Below, piece after piece: positions 50,960 through 59,579 of a DNA stretch of 64,000 nt; the first letter of the stretch is position 1; each line of letters opens with the position of its first letter. Where the stretch lies: NCBI GenBank assembly GCA_937139495.1, contig CAKZQC010000013.1, forward strand, positions 1-64,000, read 5' to 3'. A program made the translations under genes and the position numbers. The notes under the pieces were generated by a model. The model saw nothing but the letters and a program-made list of their open reading frames with translations, was not told the DNA's origin and did no database searches. The stretch comes from an uncultured Saprospiraceae bacterium (GTDB lineage Bacteria > Bacteroidota > Bacteroidia > Chitinophagales > Saprospiraceae).

Positions 50960-52333
50960 ATGAGCGATTTTTACGAAAATACAGATAACCAATTCCGTAA
51001 TAAACTCGGAGAACACGAGTTTAACCACATGCCTGAGGCGTGGTCGCAAATGGAAAAACTGTTGGACGCACAAGCCGCTGCAACGGTTACCAAAGGAGGC
51101 GTTAGCTTTTTGGCTTGGGCAATACCCAGTGCCGCTGCTGCAGTTTTGGTCGGAATAATCGGAGTAGGTGCCTATTGGAATCAGCCAACTGACGCCACTA
51201 CAATCGCTCAACAAGAACCAACGACAGTAGAACGTCCGTTTGAATATCGGAACAGTCTCCATACCAACAAAACAGTGGCAATAACGACACCCGCACAAAA
51301 GTATAATTTGCCAGCGGTGGCCAACCAAAATAACACGGCAATCATTTCTGCTGCTACACCTATTGCGAAAGCAACCGTAGCCAACAGAAAGAGAGCAGAA
51401 ACAGCCAAAACTACCCGCAACAATACAACAACAGCCACTACAAAAACTACAAATGTACCTACCGATATAGCAGCAGCCACGGCTGCACCAATAGAAGTAG
51501 CACAGCAAGCAAGTACGGCTACCAAGAATTACCCAGTCAAGAAAACAACACACATTACCCGTTATCAATATTCGAGTACGACCTTCAAGGCAGCGGCTCA
51601 AAAACGTACGCCTATACAACATGGTATCCACTCGGGCACTTTGCCAAGCTTTGGTATCACAGACGAGCAAAAAACGTTTCGACCAAAATTTAAGGCGAGC
51701 GTTCATGCAGGTGTCAATGCAAAAGTACTGAAAGGCAGTGTCAATAAACTATCATTGCAACCGACGGCAGGTTTGTCGCTACAGTGTCGATTGACTCCCA
51801 AGTCTGCTATTCAGACAGGGCTACAATACAAAGCGATTGGTTTGGGCAAAAGAAATGGAACGCAAGAAACTACTTCGGGCGAAATGTCGATGCACGCTCT
51901 CAGTCGTGTTGATATGCTCGAAATGCCACTAGTGTATCAATACTATCCGCATCACAAAGTCAACTTGCAAGCAGGTGTAAAAGGAACGTGGTTGTTCAAT
52001 AAAGAACTATCGGACAAAAATGTACAATTTACAAATCAAGAAATTGGTTTAGCGACCTTTGATGTAGGTGCTTTGGTTGGTATCGAGGTGCTGGTCAGCA
52101 AGCAGTTATCTATTGGTTTGCAGTATAGTATTGGGTTGGCTAGCTTGACGCAAACAGCAGAGGCTAAACACAGCAACGCCAATACCGAACCCAATAGCTC
52201 GGCTAGTGATTATCCAGACGATGAGCACACCTTGCAAGTACCTGTAGTAGCTGATCAGCAAGATCAGTTGGTAACTTTGCCTAAGAATATGAGAAATAAC
52301 GATTTGCAGCTTTTGTTGAAATATACGTTCTAA
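50960..52333 (+). CDS. Putative dual-membrane-spanning anti-sigma factor with C-terminal beta-barrel
   Basis: 457 residues. A short acidic cytoplasmic N-terminus (1-49; DNQFRNKLGEHEFNHMPEAWSQ) resembles ECF-binding starts of Bacteroidota anti-sigma factors. One membrane segment (about 50-72, LAWAIPSAAAAVLVGIIGVG) follows. A long Thr/Ala/Lys-rich, probably disordered stretch (about 75-235) could cross the periplasm. A beta-barrel-like domain (about 238-457) ends with LLLKYTF. This is the layout of the Dma proteins of Bacteroides, which touch both membranes and control a partner ECF factor. It lies just after an ECF gene; a terminator follows. Confidence 0.75.
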   Translation: MSDFYENTDNQFRNKLGEHEFNHMPEAWSQMEKLLDAQAAATVTKGGVSFLAWAIPSAAAAVLVGIIGVGAYWNQPTDATTIAQQEPTTVERPFEYRNSLHTNKTVAITTPAQKYNLPAVANQNNTAIISAATPIAKATVANRKRAETAKTTRNNTTTATTKTTNVPTDIAAATAAPIEVAQQASTATKNYPVKKTTHITRYQYSSTTFKAAAQKRTPIQHGIHSGTLPSFGITDEQKTFRPKFKASVHAGVNAKVLKGSVNKLSLQPTAGLSLQCRLTPKSAIQTGLQYKAIGLGKRNGTQETTSGEMSMHALSRVDMLEMPLVYQYYPHHKVNLQAGVKGTWLFNKELSDKNVQFTNQEIGLATFDVGALVGIEVLVSKQLSIGLQYSIGLASLTQTAEAKHSNANTEPNSSASDYPDDEHTLQVPVVADQQDQLVTLPKNMRNNDLQLLLKYTF

Positions 52334-52367
52334 GAAAGGCGTCTTTTGACTTTTCTGCGGTTTTTTT

Positions 52368-52407
52368 AACTCCCCAAGTAGATTTATCTACTTGGGGAGT
52401 TTTTTTT
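52368..52407 (+). terminator. Terminator of the ECF sigma/anti-sigma unit
   Basis: AACTCCCCAAGTAGAT / ATCTACTTGGGGAGTT (up to 16 bp) is followed by T7-8, 35 bp after the anti-sigma stop codon. Confidence 0.92.
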
Positions 52408-52545
52408 ATTTTAGTACCGTCTAAGATGATAACTAAGAGATGGTTGGTTAGCTACCTCTATTTTTAATATCTACTAATAGGGTTGGATACCGAAACATTT
52501 TATGAAGATTATGCTTGTTTTTTGTATATTAGAGTTTGTATAAAC

Positions 52546-52656
52546 GTTCGAGTCCATCCTCCCTACGGTCGGATAGACTCGAACAGAGTCGGGGACGAGC
52601 CTCTAGTTCTAGTCGAGCTCCCTACGGGAGCACAGCCCAGAACTAGGAATATCCTC
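52546..52656 (+). repeat. Left direct repeat flanking the restriction-modification gene
   Basis: About 111 bp starting GTTCGAGTCCATCCTCCC, repeated in the same orientation at 56350-56460 with roughly four of five bases identical (shared GGTCGGAT, GACTCGAACAGAGTCGGGGAC, GAGCACAGCCCAG). Internally it forms GTTCGAGTC/GACTCGAAC and CTAGTTCT/AGAACTAG stems around GCTCCC/GGGAGC. Confidence 0.85.
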
Positions 52657-52732
52657 CATTATTTTATCTTAGTGCACTATCGCACACACAATAAAATAAC
52701 AGAGGATATCCCCGACTCTGTTCTCGACAATC
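52648..52732 (+). other. Long imperfect hairpin and 18-bp inverted repeat (left)
   Basis: GGAATATCCTCCATTATTTTAT pairs imperfectly with AATAAAATAACAGAGGATATCC around a short loop. The next bases CCCCGACTCTGTTC pair with GAACAGAGTCGGGG inside the left direct repeat, allowing a nested long fold. The complement of 52715-52732 (GATTGTCGAGAACAGAGT) recurs at 56284-56301 after the gene, as an inverted repeat. Confidence 0.65.
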
Positions 52733-52772
52733 AGAAAAAAAGAAAACCAAACAGCCGAAAAAGCCAACCCGC

Positions 52773-52809
52773 AAAAGCAGCCGGTGCTACCGCACCCGCT
52801 GCTTTTTTT
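52773..52809 (+). terminator. Terminator upstream of the restriction-modification gene
   Basis: AAAAGCAGC-C-GGTGC, loop TACC, GCACC-C-GCTGCTTTT, then further T (T7 in total). It ends transcription coming from the repeat region 70 bp before the gene, so the gene needs a promoter between 52810 and 52878. It also makes 52546-52809 a possible discrete RNA. Confidence 0.85.
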
Positions 52810-52878
52810 AGCCATCCCACCCAAAAAACGGTGAACAATTGGTATTTTACGGATTTTAATAACGGAAGGATTAAACAC

Positions 52879-55800
52879 ATGATAAATAAAGATAATTTCA
52901 AAGCACTTTTAAAGCATTTAGAGTTTGAAGAAAATGGTGATGTTTTTAATAAAAACTTTGAAAAAGAGGGGATATACCTAAAAGTTAATTTCAAAAAACA
53001 GGAACTACACTATCCCGAATCAGCAGGATTAAAAATCAACGAAAGGCAAACTTGTAACTTTTCATCGGGGGAAAATGCAGTTGTGTTTGAATGTGTTTAC
53101 CAATTACTAACTAAAGGTTATAAGCCGAAGGATATTGAACTTGAACCGAAATGGAAACTTGGACGTGGTGCAAGTGGCGGTCGAGCAGATATTTTAGTCA
53201 AAAACCAGAAAGATAAACCACTTATAATAATTGAGTGTAAAACCTACGGAAAAGAGTTTAACAAGGCGTGGAAAGAAACACAAGAAGATGGTGGACAGCT
53301 ATTTTCTTATGCTCAACAAATCGCTGAAACAGATTTTCTTTGTCTATATGCAAGTGAATTTGATGAAAAGAACAATGAAATACTAAGGGAACAACGTATC
53401 ATTTCACATAAGGATAACGAAAAAATTCTTGAACAGGATAATACATTAAAATCCTTCAAAAAAGCCAGTAATGTAAAGAGGCGTTTTGAAGTATGGAAAG
53501 AAACATATCAGCTTGAATATACAGAAACAGGAATTTTTGAAAACAACATTAGACTATATGAAATAGGGAAAAATAATTACACTCTCGAAATTGATACTCG
53601 TCCTGTAAGGAATGAAGATAAGGTTGGGAAATATCATCGATTCCGAACTATTTTAAGACAGCATAACATCGCTCGGAAAGAAACTGCTTTTGAAGTTTTG
53701 GTAAATCTATTTTTAGCGAAAATAGTTGATGAAGAAGAAAATAAAACAAATCTTGAATTTTACTGGAAGGGAATTGCCTATGATAACTACTATGACTTTA
53801 TAGACCGCTTACAAAAGCTTTATCAAATAGGAATGCGTAAATTCCTAAAAGATGAAGTAATGTATGTGAGCAACGAACAAATAGACAATGCGTTTTGGAC
53901 AGTTAAAAACAAAAGAAACGCTACAAAGAAACAAATCCAGAAATATTTCAGAGACCTTAAATTTTTCTCAAACAATGCTTTTTCATTAATTAATGTACAC
54001 AACGAACGACTTTTTAATCGCAATACAAAAGTAATTGTTGAACTTGTACAGATGTGGCAAAGCCTAAGACTAAAAACCAAAGAGCAAAATCAGTTTTTAG
54101 GTGATATGTTTGAATACTTTCTTGACAATTCAATAAAACAATCAGAAGGGCAGTTTTTTACACCAATGCCAATAACTAAATTTATAGTTGCATCCTTACC
54201 ATTAGAAGATAAAATACAGAATTCGTCAGAACCTCTAAAAGCGATTGATTATGCTTGTGGTTCGGGACATTTTTTAACTGAATATGCACATCAAATAAAA
54301 CCATTGGTTGAAAAGTATAAAGAAACAGAAGTCAGTAAATACTATGAAAATATAATAGGAATTGAGAAGGAAGACCGACTTGCAAAAATCGCAAAGGTAT
54401 CAGCCTATATGTATGGTCAAGACCAAATCAACATTTTAGAAAAGGACGCACTAAGCACAATTGAAGAAGTAAAAAATGAAAGTTTTGATGTACTTGTTGC
54501 TAATCCGCCATTTGCGGTTGAAGGTTTTCTATTGAACCTAAATGACAAACAAAAAAAATTGTATGAACTTATCAAAACCACAGAACTTAATTCTAATACT
54601 AAAACCATACAATGTTTTTTCATAGAGAGAGCCAAACAACTTATCAAACCTAATGGTGTTTTAGGTATCATAGTACCTCAATCAATACTTACAAAATCTG
54701 ACGCTACACATGTCGGTACAAGAGAGATTATTTTAAAGTACTTTGATATTATTTCTTTAGTTGAACTCGGTAGTGGTACATTTGGAAAAACGGGTACACC
54801 TACGATAATCCTTTATCTTAAACGTAAATCTCAAAAACCTGAACCTGCCGAACATTATGCTAATCGTGTTGAAGATTTCTTTGAAGGTATAAAAGAGAAT
54901 GATAAAAGTATTTTGGAATATCAAGATATATTTTTAGTTCAAAGGTATTGTGAACACGTCAAAATACCGTTTGAAGAATACAAGAAATTGTTCGGAGTAA
55001 CAGCTGAAACGATAGCCACATTGGATAACCTTTTTAAAATAAATGTATTCAATAATTACAAGAGAAGTTTTGAAAAAAGTACAGAAATAACTAACTACAA
55101 GAATAAGAAAACTTTTAAAGATAAAGGCAAAGAGGAAAAGGCACTCGAACTAAATAAGCGATTGATTAAGTACATCAATAAAATAGAAAAAAACAAATTA
55201 TTCTATTTTATATTGGCTTTTGAAAACAAGCAAAAGCTATTAATTATAAAAAGCCCTTCAATAAGTAAAGAAGAAAAGAAGTTTCTTGGTTATGAATGGA
55301 GCGGTGCAAAAGGTCGAGAAGGGATTAGATATAGAGGAGGAGATAATCTAAATGATATTGAAACACCTCTTTTCAACCCATTGAATATAGATGACAAAAC
55401 TAAAATCAACTACTTAATTCGACAAAACTTTTTGGGAACGGAACCTAATGATTTAAAAGAGTTTGAGCAATACAAAAGTTTGATAAGTTATATTAATGTA
55501 GCCGATATTCTTGATTTTAGTCAGAAAAATTTTGATAAAAGCTTTAACATTTCACCAAGAGTTAGTTTGGATATTGAATGGCAAGCTTCTGACTTGAGAA
55601 GCTTTAAATTTATTTTTAATAATATATCTGATAAAGCAAAGAGTGAGATAGAAAAAAATTATTCTAAATTAAAATCAAAAGCCAAAACTATAATTCGCCT
55701 TAACAATCCTGAGAAGTTTAAAGTATCAATTGGAAGAAGAGTTGTTACTAAAGAAATTGAAGAAACCAAGAAAGGAATTCCAGTCTATAGTGCAAATGTA

Positions 55801-56157
55801 TTTGAGCCTTTCGGTTTAATCAATAAATCATTATTGAAAGATTTTGATACTCCATCTGTTTTGTGGGGAATAGATGGCGATTGGATGGTTAATTTTATAG
55901 AGAAGGATAATCCGTTTTATCCAACAGACCATTGTGGAGTAATTCGAGTAAAAGGAAATGATGTCCATCCTCGCTATTTAACTTGGATACTTGAAGAAGC
56001 AGGTAAAAATATCCGATTTTCAAGAACTCACAGAGCGTCAACGGCAAGAATTAAAGCATTAACAATGAAAGTTCCTTCATATAAATTACAGGAAGAATTT
56101 GTGAAAAAAATTGAGAAGATTGAAAAGCAAATAATTAGTGCAAAAAAGTCAATTTGA
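52879..56157 (+). CDS. Single-chain restriction-modification protein (type IIG-like: nuclease, N6-adenine methylase, specificity domain)
   Basis: 1092 residues. An N-terminal PD-(D/E)XK nuclease has Asp104, Glu119 and Lys121 (GGRADILV, LIIIECKTYG). A helical linker (about 190-390) precedes the N6-adenine methylase: SEGQFFTPMPITKF, SAM-binding AIDYACGSGHFL (about 455-466) and catalytic NPPF (542-545). The C-terminal part (about 930-1092) resembles a type I HsdS half with a target-recognition domain (TPSVLWGIDGDWMVN, RASTARIKALTMKVPSY). It should both methylate and cut. The frame extends to 52483 through repeats and a terminator, so the ATG at 52879 is chosen. Leucine codon use (TTA/CTT-rich) differs from the core genes, suggesting transfer. 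Confidence 0.9.
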   Translation: MINKDNFKALLKHLEFEENGDVFNKNFEKEGIYLKVNFKKQELHYPESAGLKINERQTCNFSSGENAVVFECVYQLLTKGYKPKDIELEPKWKLGRGASGGRADILVKNQKDKPLIIIECKTYGKEFNKAWKETQEDGGQLFSYAQQIAETDFLCLYASEFDEKNNEILREQRIISHKDNEKILEQDNTLKSFKKASNVKRRFEVWKETYQLEYTETGIFENNIRLYEIGKNNYTLEIDTRPVRNEDKVGKYHRFRTILRQHNIARKETAFEVLVNLFLAKIVDEEENKTNLEFYWKGIAYDNYYDFIDRLQKLYQIGMRKFLKDEVMYVSNEQIDNAFWTVKNKRNATKKQIQKYFRDLKFFSNNAFSLINVHNERLFNRNTKVIVELVQMWQSLRLKTKEQNQFLGDMFEYFLDNSIKQSEGQFFTPMPITKFIVASLPLEDKIQNSSEPLKAIDYACGSGHFLTEYAHQIKPLVEKYKETEVSKYYENIIGIEKEDRLAKIAKVSAYMYGQDQINILEKDALSTIEEVKNESFDVLVANPPFAVEGFLLNLNDKQKKLYELIKTTELNSNTKTIQCFFIERAKQLIKPNGVLGIIVPQSILTKSDATHVGTREIILKYFDIISLVELGSGTFGKTGTPTIILYLKRKSQKPEPAEHYANRVEDFFEGIKENDKSILEYQDIFLVQRYCEHVKIPFEEYKKLFGVTAETIATLDNLFKINVFNNYKRSFEKSTEITNYKNKKTFKDKGKEEKALELNKRLIKYINKIEKNKLFYFILAFENKQKLLIIKSPSISKEEKKFLGYEWSGAKGREGIRYRGGDNLNDIETPLFNPLNIDDKTKINYLIRQNFLGTEPNDLKEFEQYKSLISYINVADILDFSQKNFDKSFNISPRVSLDIEWQASDLRSFKFIFNNISDKAKSEIEKNYSKLKSKAKTIIRLNNPEKFKVSIGRRVVTKEIEETKKGIPVYSANVFEPFGLINKSLLKDFDTPSVLWGIDGDWMVNFIEKDNPFYPTDHCGVIRVKGNDVHPRYLTWILEEAGKNIRFSRTHRASTARIKALTMKVPSYKLQEEFVKKIEKIEKQIISAKKSI

Positions 56158-56283
56158 TGAATGCCAAACGCAATGCTATGCACATTGTCTATTCGCTCAA
56201 AGCCAAAACACAAAGCAAAAATAGCCAAAGAGCATAGCAGCCACCACAAATAAAAAACGAATGAATCTTAAATAAAAAAAGAA

Positions 56284-56344
56284 GACTGTCGAGAACAAAG
56301 TATATACGCCAATTGCCCCTATGCGGGGCAACTGCGCATATACA
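56284..56344 (+). other. Inverted repeat (right) and hairpin after the restriction-modification gene
   Basis: GACTGTCGAGAACAAAGT (56284-56301) is the inverse of 52715-52732 (16 of 18 bases). It is followed by a hairpin GTATATACGC...GCGCATATAC with inner TTGCCCC/GGGGCAA. No coding frame is present between 56158 and 56505. Confidence 0.65.
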
Positions 56345-56349
56345 AGACC

Positions 56350-56460
56350 GTTCGAGCCAATCTTCCCTTCGGTCGGATCGACTCGAACAGAGTCGGGGAC
56401 AAGCCCCTAGTCCTTGTCAATCTCCCTGTGCGAGCACAGCCCAGCACTAAAAATACATCC
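56350..56460 (+). repeat. Right direct repeat flanking the restriction-modification gene
   Basis: About 111 bp starting GTTCGAGCCAATCTTCCC, matching 52546-52656 in the same orientation. The GTTCGAG/CTCGAAC stem is preserved; the second stem is degraded compared with the left copy. The two copies are 3.8 kb apart and enclose the restriction-modification gene. Confidence 0.85.
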
Positions 56461-56505
56461 CCAACCTCACACCACACTAACCAATAAACCCCCAAATCCA
56501 TACAA

Positions 56506-57219
56506 ATGAAAGAAATATACGAGTCAAAATTTGTTGAAAAACTGTTTGACAAAATGAGTGGTTCTTATTCTAGAATGAATCAGATTACTTCATTTGGTTT
56601 TAGCGAAAGGTGGCGAAGACGCTGCGTGGAGGAAATGGAAATCGAGAAAGGGAAAACAGTGGTCGATTTGATGACTGGAATGGGCGAATGTTGGAAATAT
56701 ATTCTCAAAGAATCGGACAGCAATTCAAAATTAATCGGATTGGACTTCTCCTCCGAAATGATCAATCGGGCAGAGAAAAATAAAGCGAAATTTGAAAATT
56801 CAAAAATTGAATTGCTTAAAGAAAATATCTTTGACAACTCAATCGCTAACGAAACAGCAGATGTTGTTATTTCGGGTTTCGGATTGAAGACCTTTGATGA
56901 GGAGCAACTTGGAAAATTGGCAAATGAAATAGCCCGAATCCTAAAACCAAACGGAAAATTTTCGCTCATTGATGTTTCTGTTCCAAGTAGTAAATTTCTA
57001 AAGCCTTTTTATATGTTTTACTTGCAAAAAGTTATTCCGATTTTGGGGAAATTATTTCTTGGAAGTCCAGAGACTTATCGTATGTTAGGCGTTTATACAG
57101 AGGCGTTTGGTAACTCAAAAAATGTGTATCAGATTTTTAGCAAACTAGAATTTGAAGTCGAATATGTGGAGTACTTTTATGGTTGTGCCAGTGGAATAAA
57201 AGGACGGAAAATAGGATGA
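56506..57219 (+). CDS. Class I SAM-dependent methyltransferase (UbiE-like)
   Basis: 237 residues. The start FVEKLFDKMSGSYSRMNQITSFGFSERWRRR resembles UbiE/MenG. The SAM-binding motif is VVDLMTGMGECWKYI, with GLDFSSEMINRAEK, VVISGFGLKTF and LKPNGKFSLIDVSVP. UbiE methylates quinones, but the C-terminal CASGIKGRK and the location next to a mobile-looking module suggest a paralog with another substrate. The ATG follows the right direct repeat by 45 bp. Confidence 0.82.
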   Translation: MKEIYESKFVEKLFDKMSGSYSRMNQITSFGFSERWRRRCVEEMEIEKGKTVVDLMTGMGECWKYILKESDSNSKLIGLDFSSEMINRAEKNKAKFENSKIELLKENIFDNSIANETADVVISGFGLKTFDEEQLGKLANEIARILKPNGKFSLIDVSVPSSKFLKPFYMFYLQKVIPILGKLFLGSPETYRMLGVYTEAFGNSKNVYQIFSKLEFEVEYVEYFYGCASGIKGRKIG

Positions 57220-57338
57220 CGATTGGCATGCCAGATGCTTACTGACTATCCTGCATGAACCGCTAGAAAGCCCATCACAGATTCCAATTTTATGTTGGAA
57301 TATAAATCAACCTAATTAACTCAGAAATTACTCTAACT

Positions 57339-58556
57339 ATGAAAATTAAAGTTTTATTCACTGCTATTTTGTTCTATGCAAGTGTCAATATCAGTTTTAG
57401 TCAAACGGGGAACGATTTTACTCTTTTTGATGAAATTAATAAGACAGCGTTGGATCTAAAGCAAGTCGTGGAGGAAGGCAAATCGACTAAAGCTATCGTT
57501 AAGAAATTAGATGAAATTTCAAAAAAGAGCAACAAAGATGTCGAAGAAATAGCCATAGTAAATGCAAAAATTGGTAGTATCTTAACGGAACAAAAACTTT
57601 ATAATGAAGCGACCTATTTTTATAAAAAAGCATTCAAGTATAGAAAAAAACAGGGGGATTTTTATCCTCAAAGATGGGAGTTAAATTCATTGATTGAAAA
57701 TGGGTTCAAGAAGAATAATTTTAAACAAATTTATAAGTATGGGAAAAAGTGGCTATTCTTAACAGAACAACATGCTGATGAGCTAGGACACTTGTATAGG
57801 TATCGCAGAGGACCTCATTTTGAGGTAGAACTAGAGCGGTTCTTGCTGAGGGTTCATCCATGTTATGTATCGAGTTGGAGAGAAGAAAAAATAGATAATT
57901 GGAGCCAAAGACGTGTATATAGTCTTAAATTATTGAATTTCTATCTAAAAAACTTTCCCAATCAGAAGCAAGAAATACTAAAGGATTCCAAAGAATTTTT
58001 TGAATATGGGATTCAGCGGATTTTTGAAAATGAAGAAGGGCATCTTGCTGAAAAATGGGCACGGAATTCTTTACGAATCCTAAAAAAGCACACTAGCCGA
58101 ATTGAATACGCAGATTTTGTACGTTTTTTTGCCAGCCAATTCAAAAAAAAAGAATCACTGTGGATTACTTATCCTACCAATACAAATTTTGAAAGTGTTG
58201 GTATGAAACTCATGGATGAATACATTCGTGCGTCAAAGAAATTAAAAGATTATAATCAAGTCATTTTTGGATACCGATATTTAGCAAAACGTTATCAGGT
58301 ACTCGATGATTATCAAAAAACGGTTCAATACCTAGCCACAGCTATAAAATATTGCCGCAAGTATGGTTTAGAAAAAGAAATATATAAATCGCTAGGAGGC
58401 ATTAACCAAATATTATTAGAAATTGGAAAAGATGAAGATAAAGTAAGTTCTATCAAAAAAATGAATTGGAAGGATAATTACTCCTTAAAAGGACTGCTAA
58501 AAGAGGATATTGAACAAATAGATAGAATCTTATTATCGATTGATTTATTTAAATAA
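57339..58556 (+). CDS. Secreted TPR-like helical repeat protein
   Basis: 405 residues with a signal peptide (MKIKVLFTAILFYASVNISFSQ). The rest is helical, with TPR-like pairs such as IVNAKIGSILTEQKLYNEATYFYKKAF and VQYLATAIKYCRKYGLEKEIYKSLGGI. No catalytic motif. Function unknown; it may be periplasmic. It is one of a run of co-directional accessory genes. Confidence 0.65.
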   Translation: MKIKVLFTAILFYASVNISFSQTGNDFTLFDEINKTALDLKQVVEEGKSTKAIVKKLDEISKKSNKDVEEIAIVNAKIGSILTEQKLYNEATYFYKKAFKYRKKQGDFYPQRWELNSLIENGFKKNNFKQIYKYGKKWLFLTEQHADELGHLYRYRRGPHFEVELERFLLRVHPCYVSSWREEKIDNWSQRRVYSLKLLNFYLKNFPNQKQEILKDSKEFFEYGIQRIFENEEGHLAEKWARNSLRILKKHTSRIEYADFVRFFASQFKKKESLWITYPTNTNFESVGMKLMDEYIRASKKLKDYNQVIFGYRYLAKRYQVLDDYQKTVQYLATAIKYCRKYGLEKEIYKSLGGINQILLEIGKDEDKVSSIKKMNWKDNYSLKGLLKEDIEQIDRILLSIDLFK

Positions 58557-58669
58557 CTTAAGTGTAAAACTAGCAGGTAACTATGTTAAAGTGATTGGCA
58601 AAAGATACCTGCTCTAAGACTGGGTGCAATCTAGGGAACCAGATTTTATCACATCAATAAACATAAACC

Positions 58670-59410
58670 ATGAAAGATCTAAAAATAGAATTAGAAGCCT
58701 TTATTCAACAATTGAACTGGACAGAAACCAGTAGTGACGATATAATTGCAAAGTTAAAAGCACAAATTGCAATTACGCATGATGAAAATGCTAATATCAT
58801 GGTTGGGGATTCGAAACAAGGAGGCGTGCCTGATGTGCCTAAAAACTTTGAATGGCCTGAAGATGAAAGAGGGCCACTAAGTTTTGTGCTCCAATACAAT
58901 TGTAAGGATTTGCAGGGGTTTGATGGAAGTGATCAATTGCCTGTTGTAGGAAATATCTTAGTTTTTATGCGAGGAGAAGATGGTATGGAGGAAGCCATTG
59001 TGAAATATGTAACCGAGACAGAATTAAGCCCCGCTATAGTTCCTGAAAATACGGAAGTACTGGAAGAATTGAAAATGAAATTTCATCAATATTACGCTCT
59101 TCCTGGCAGTATGGATTTTGATTTAGATGCTGATGGAGCCTTTGTTGATTATGATATTTATACCTTTTTGAACAACAAAATTTTTGATGATGAAGATGCT
59201 TCTTTTGACGTATTGTTAGGATACCCCAAATACATCGATTTGTGTCAAGAAGAAGATGAAGAAGATGAAGAAGGAGATGCCGCAGAAGTAGTGTTGCTAT
59301 TTGAAATTGATGCAGAAATATTCAGTGAAGCAGGCGGTTTTGTTGGAGGAATAGTGCTTGCAGATGAACTCAAGAAAGGTAACCTTGATGTTGCAGATCT
59401 ATTGACATAG
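58670..59410 (+). CDS. YwqG-like (DUF1963) protein
   Basis: 246 residues, no signal peptide. Family features are KQGGVPDVPKNFEWPEDERGPLSFVLQ (hydrophobic strand after the Pro-rich turn) and the late LLGYPKYIDLCQEE, where DUF1963 proteins typically have a GGYP-Q segment. An acidic run (EEDEEDEEGDAAE) interrupts the C-terminal half. YwqG-like proteins often sit near polymorphic-toxin immunity genes; that role is inferred. Two leucine-rich-repeat genes follow. Confidence 0.72.
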   Translation: MKDLKIELEAFIQQLNWTETSSDDIIAKLKAQIAITHDENANIMVGDSKQGGVPDVPKNFEWPEDERGPLSFVLQYNCKDLQGFDGSDQLPVVGNILVFMRGEDGMEEAIVKYVTETELSPAIVPENTEVLEELKMKFHQYYALPGSMDFDLDADGAFVDYDIYTFLNNKIFDDEDASFDVLLGYPKYIDLCQEEDEEDEEGDAAEVVLLFEIDAEIFSEAGGFVGGIVLADELKKGNLDVADLLT

Positions 59411-59457
59411 AACTGCTGCTGTTGTTGTTGAAGGTCTGAACTATGTGAAAGTATGCC

Positions 59458-59493
59458 AATGCTCAAATTTACACTTAGTTAAATTTGAGCATT
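59458..59493 (+). terminator. Hairpin, possible terminator after the YwqG-like gene
   Basis: AATGCTCAAATTT / AAATTTGAGCATT (13-bp perfect stem, ten-base loop) is followed by CTTTGT, only weakly T-rich. Confidence 0.55.
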
Positions 59494-59504
59494 CTTTGTA
59501 TGAC

Positions 59505-59525
59505 GAATTAGACATGCTCTAATTC
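59505..59525 (+). repeat. Dispersed motif copy 5, palindromic
   Basis: GAATTAGACATGCTCTAATTC forms its own inverted repeat (GAATTAGA / TCTAATTC) around CATGC and matches the AGACAYGCTCTAA core of the other four copies. Confidence 0.45.
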
Positions 59526-59579
59526 GTAATAATGTCTAATCATTTGAAGTGAGTTTTTATAAAAATTAAGTCAAAAAAC

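Noticed and set aside
50954..51706. 250-codon minus-strand frame opposite the anti-sigma gene
   Set aside because: Cys/Gly-rich translation is an artefact of the Thr/Ala-rich linker codons on the other strand.
52483..52878. N-terminal extension of the restriction-modification frame by 132 residues
   Set aside because: The extension runs through the direct repeat, hairpins and a terminator, and its translation is Pro/Arg-rich and unlike the protein; the ATG at 52879 begins the conserved nuclease domain.
52546..56460. Integron attC sites flanking a gene cassette
   Set aside because: The repeats start GTTC and end GAAC, but the RYYYAAC and GTTRRRY core boxes are not present and no integron integrase lies in the window.
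56319..56552. Minus-strand open frame over the right direct repeat
   Set aside because: Its sequence comes from the repeat (SPTLFESIRPKGR-like translation) and overlaps the methyltransferase start; no independent coding sign.
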